Source: Ctenosaura bakeri (lineage: Eukaryota > Chordata > Lepidosauria > Squamata > Iguanidae). Taken from it: a stretch of 64,000 nucleotides of DNA. Location: assembly GCA_948474755.1 (NCBI GenBank), contig CAOLHI010001154.1, positions 310,001 to 374,000 of the forward strand. The letters run 5' to 3'. Position numbers and translations under genes: made by a program. The notes beneath the pieces were generated by a model. That model worked only from the letters and a program-made list of their open reading frames with translations. It did no database searches and was not told the DNA's origin. Below, one piece after another: positions 60,471 to 64,000 of the stretch (position 1 is its first letter; every line of letters starts with the position of its first letter).

Positions 60471-60535
60471 GAGAACAGAATGCTAGACCCAGCCTGCCTT
60501 GGCTCTGATCCAGTAGGGCTCTTATGTTTTTAAGC
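60471..60535 (+). repeat. LINE 3'-UTR fragment
   Basis: gagaacagaatgctagaccc and ggctctgatccagtagggct match a repeat phrase (gaacaggatgctggactaga ... tctgatccagcagggctctt) common in reptile and bird LINE ends. Confidence 0.45.
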
Positions 60536-60539
60536 AGTT

Positions 60540-61635
60540 CAGCCCAGCACTGATGTGTTGTCTACCCACAAGTTAGATGTTCTGCATGGTGCTGGTGATG
60601 GAGTATTCAAGCATGCAGCCCTTACTGGCTTTATCAGATAGCACACAGTGGGAGACAAGGTTTTTTGTATTCTATTGCTTTTCCTGAACATGTGGATTTG
60701 CTCTTAAGTTTCACTGAAATGAGCAGGATTTCTCCCCTTGAGAAAATGTTTTTCAGACTGACATGGCAGTATCATTTGTAACAATAAAGCTTCTGCTGTC
60801 TTGTTAACAACTGGTGGCTCTCTTGTGATGGTTTTGTTGGCTCTCTGGTCAAAGGGGATTTCCCCTCCTCCTCTTTTCTGGAGTAATTGGAGAAAATGCA
60901 TGCTTGATTTCAGCTTGAGATTGATTAGGTGGCCACAGCAACTGTCACAAACAGATTTTTGGCTGCCTCTGGCAGTACTTTTCTTGGGAGGCTGTTGTTA
61001 TCCCAGCTCTGTCCCTCAAGAATACCAGACTGTGAGATGAAATGTGAGAATAATATGAATTCAGCAGAACATCTTGCAACTGAGAGCCTCACAATCACTG
61101 AAGCCTAAAATATTTCTCATTTGCTGTGGAAAGAGAGAGCTGTTACCTAACCAGCTTATGAACTTGGCAGAAGTCTCTAGAAAGGCATAAGATTAATATA
61201 TATGATAATTTTTTATAATCCTTCATGGTATGGTTCCCTCTTTGTTTCATTTTACCAGGGAAAGATCCTGAACATCTTTCAGATTTGAACAAAAACTATC
61301 AGTAATAAGCCCATGAGGAAACAAAGTGATACATATGCATCAGAAAGTCATTGAACATTCTTGATTTCCCCTGATTCCTTTGCATCTTGTTCAGTCTGTA
61401 ATCACATTCAGCCAAATGCATTGCCTGTGAAAATTTGGCTTTCCACTAAGATCGAACCTGGATGCTTTTGGCCTTCGTGCAGCACTACCAGAAAGAGCTG
61501 CCGATGCTTTCAGCAAAAATGTCAATCCTAGACTCGACACAATAGTATTCTGAGCATTTAAAGAGAACTATTTTCACAGATACATTGACATGTGGCATTG
61601 TATTTCAGGCTTAAAGGAAATTGCTATAATAGAAT
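60540..61635. other. Stretch with no recognised element
   Basis: Ordinary AT-rich intergenic sequence. No gene, RNA or repeat that I can name. Confidence 0.5.
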
Positions 61636-61637
61636 GT

Positions 61638-61639
61638 AA

Positions 61640-61679
<40 letters not shown>

Positions 61680-61702
61680 TATATATATATATATATATAT
61701 AT
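61638..61702. repeat. Compound (GTCT)n(CT)n(AT)n microsatellite
   Basis: Five GTCT units, about 11 CT units and about 11 AT units in succession. Confidence 0.95.
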
Positions 61703-62825
61703 GCATGCACTTATATGCTTTGGTTAGAGTTTCTCATACCTTTGAACTGACACTAAGGTGGAAACTTCATACTTATACTTCAGACAGGTTTGTTTTAATG
61801 TGTAAAAGAAGAATATGGAATGCTCCGTGTCACAAGGCAGAGCACCTCCTTTGTACTTCTGGAAAAGAGAGAGCTATCCAACTGCACCTGATGCAGACAT
61901 GTGGGTAGAACTACCCAGTATGGGGTGACTGGAAGAAAGCAGGACCAAAACAGCCAAGCATGAAGAGACAAATTGCCTAGGTAAATGTTCTTGTGCTCAT
62001 AACACTTTAGGATTTATTTCATTTAAAGTTTGTTTTTGTTTTTAAAAACAAGCTCAGTTTCAGCTTATCATCAGCACCCAGGGCAAGACAGGATTCCACG
62101 AGTATCCAGCTCTTGTTAAAGAAAAGAAAAGGAGCTAAGGCTCGATTCAGAGATCAGAGATAGAAACAATGTATATTGCATACAATTCCATACAGAGACC
62201 AAACTCTTTGTGGAGAAGCTCACTTAAATCTGTCTACAATGATCACATGGGACTCTCCACAGGAGTAAGAAAGCTGGTTTTCCAGCATCCTTGCTTGCAT
62301 GGCAGGTTGCCATACCAATAGCTTTTCAGATTTGTTACTCTCCAGGTAAGGAAAACAATAATGGAACATTGTATGTAAAGCCTGAGCAGTTAAAAAAAGG
62401 ATAGACAGCAAGTTCAGTAAAGTAATTAATTTATCAAAATGCATCAAAAAGACTTTCATAATCCCTGAAGATAATCATCAACAACAGCAATGATGGAGGT
62501 CTTTTGGAGTAAGGAAGCCAGCTGGGGTGGATAAATAATTGGTGGAGGTACTGGAAGGTACTTGCATAAAGATGGAGTCTGAAATTTAAAATGGAACCTC
62601 AGAAACCAATCTGCCAGAGTTTAGTGACTCTTTAGCTAAGCCAACAAACTACAGTCCTCTTGTGATATATTAGTGGCCTTGGCAGACAAGTTAGGAGTTA
62701 CTCGTTATAGCGGCCATAGAAAGCTAGACATTTTTTGCCTGTAGAATTTCAAAGTAGCATCATTATTTGTTCTCAAGTTGTTCTCTGAGCAAAATTTCTG
62801 GTTTGCTTTGTCTTCTTCAGAAATG

Positions 62826-63015
62826 CATGTATGTGTGCTTGCGTGACTTCAAGTCATCTGTTGACTTATGACAATGCCATGAATTTCATAAGGCTTTTTA
62901 GGGCAAGGAATACTCAGAGCCAGTTTTGCCAGTTCCTTCCTCTGAAATATAAATACTAACCAGGGCCGAGCCTGCTTAGCTTCAAAGATCAAATGGGAGC
63001 TGGTGCCCTTAGGTA
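62826..63015 (-). mobile_element. 5S-rRNA-derived SINE
   Basis: On the plus strand, gcgtgacttcaagtcatctg and ggcaaggaatactcagagcc, then the 5S part actaaccagggccgagcctg and cttagcttcaaagatcaaat. It lacks the segment between the body and the 5S part that the 59963 copy keeps. Confidence 0.83.
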
Positions 63016-64000
63016 TTTAGGTCCTTCTTCAGAAATACCACCTAAATTTTTGTCTTTGCGGAGGGGAAAAAAACTTGACTGTGACCTTTCTGCATTTCAG
63101 CTGCTTAAACTGATTAAAATAGGCCTGATAACAGTATGACACTGAGTACCATGGGCCATAGTGCATTTTTGCCTTGATATAACTTACATTTATTAGATTT
63201 CTCATTGCAGGAACCATTTTGGTGTACTGCACTCATAAAACTGTCATGCTAAATACATAAAGAGCAGTTTTGCTTTGTTAACTGCCTCCTTGTTTGTTCT
63301 CTGTTTTATGGCTCTATCAGATCTACCAAAAAAAAAAAAAAAGATTCAGTGCAATAACTGGCATTGCAGCATCCTACATTTTGTTTTAAACCACATCCTT
63401 GACTGGTGCAGAGTTGATGAGGTTTTTTTTTTTTTTTTAATTAAAGGGACTGTAATTTTCTTCATGGTTTCCAGAAACAATTTAAGAGTGAAATACCGCA
63501 CTTAATGTTAACAGCATCTGTGGCTGTTTTCAATCACTGAGGGCTTAAAGATGGCTAAGCATTATTTTAAGAGACTAGCTGCTTCTGATTTCAACCATAC
63601 TATTGTTTTGGGAAGTAGGAGACTCCACAGACAGCCTTTTATAAGGTCTGTGGTCCTGAGTGTTGGATGGTTAGGGAACATAATTTCTTCTGTGGGTAAC
63701 ATTTGCTCCTCTCCAGCTAGGATGCCCCGGTAGGAAGAGTCCTACATGGACAAGGAGATAATCTCCCCAGTGTGGGCAAAGCTGATAAGATACTGGATTC
63801 AAACTGCTGGCAAATTTGAAGCAAATTTTGAGAGGGGAATGAGGAATATTGAGGCTAGCAAAATGGGGTCTGATAGAACCAGAGAAAGTTCTTAACCACA
63901 TCCCCATTTGCTCATGGTTGGAAGAAAATATTTTAAATATATAAGTTGAACCTCAAATGTTCAAAGTGTTGCTCAGAGCATCATTGTGAAGATTCCCAGG

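Larger units (their letters stand above)
19480..64000. other. Intergenic region upstream of CYB5R3
   Basis: No exon with domain similarity, tRNA or snRNA gene was recognised in 44.5 kb; the content is transposon remains listed separately. In human the neighbour on this side is A4GALT in the same orientation; its long single coding exon is not here, so if synteny holds it lies further right. Stretches with nothing recognised include 28360-30140, 36100-37370, 47400-49745, 54660-57070, 57260-58830 and 60540-61635. Confidence 0.6.

Noticed and set aside
59963..63015. Possible 5S rRNA genes
   Set aside because: The 5S-like parts are short, mutated and fused to a SINE body; they are 5S-derived SINEs and not rRNA genes.
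19480..64000. A4GALT, the expected syntenic neighbour
   Set aside because: No long single-exon frame with glycosyltransferase features such as a DXD motif is present, so it is not in this window.

Overview
This is a 64-kb piece of vertebrate nuclear DNA, most likely from a squamate reptile (lizard or snake). The evidence is the repeat mixture: BovB/RTE, CR1, L2-like and L1 LINEs side by side, tRNA-derived SINEs with (CAA)n tails, 5S-rRNA-derived SINEs, hAT and Tigger-like DNA transposons, and short ERV-type solo LTRs. There is no bacterial gene density, no operon and no long ORF. The lineage is inferred from repeats I recognise and was not searched.

Only one protein-coding gene is well supported: the 5' end of an NADH-cytochrome b5 reductase, best read as CYB5R3, on the minus strand. 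Coding exon 1 (MGSYLST) is at 19137-19157 inside a CpG island and ends at a GTGAGT donor. Coding exon 2 (44 codons, 132 bp, with the motif [12 protein letters not shown]) is at 2678-2809. Intron 1 between them is 16.3 kb. The window ends inside intron 2, so the FAD- and NADH-binding domains lie to the left of base 1.

Positions 1-19136 are introns 2 and 1, with inserted SINEs, Tigger-like elements, a CR1 copy carrying an L1 and a SINE, and an L2-like 3' end. Positions 18519-19788 hold the promoter/CpG island with one palindromic MITE on each side. From 19.5 to 64 kb I see no supported gene. That region reads as intergenic DNA upstream of CYB5R3, made of dead BovB, L1 and L2-like copies, four solo LTRs with intact 4-bp target duplications, about ten copies of the palindromic MITE family (two of them long relatives), hAT elements with 8-bp duplications, 5S SINEs and microsatellites.

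Nearly all short ORFs are chance frames or transposon remains, and several begin at non-ATG codons. I found no undescribed biological system. The most useful observations are the MITE family with its apparent 3-bp target duplications, its two copies flanking the CYB5R3 promoter, the nested insertions that give a relative order of transposon activity, and a few unexplained sequences.
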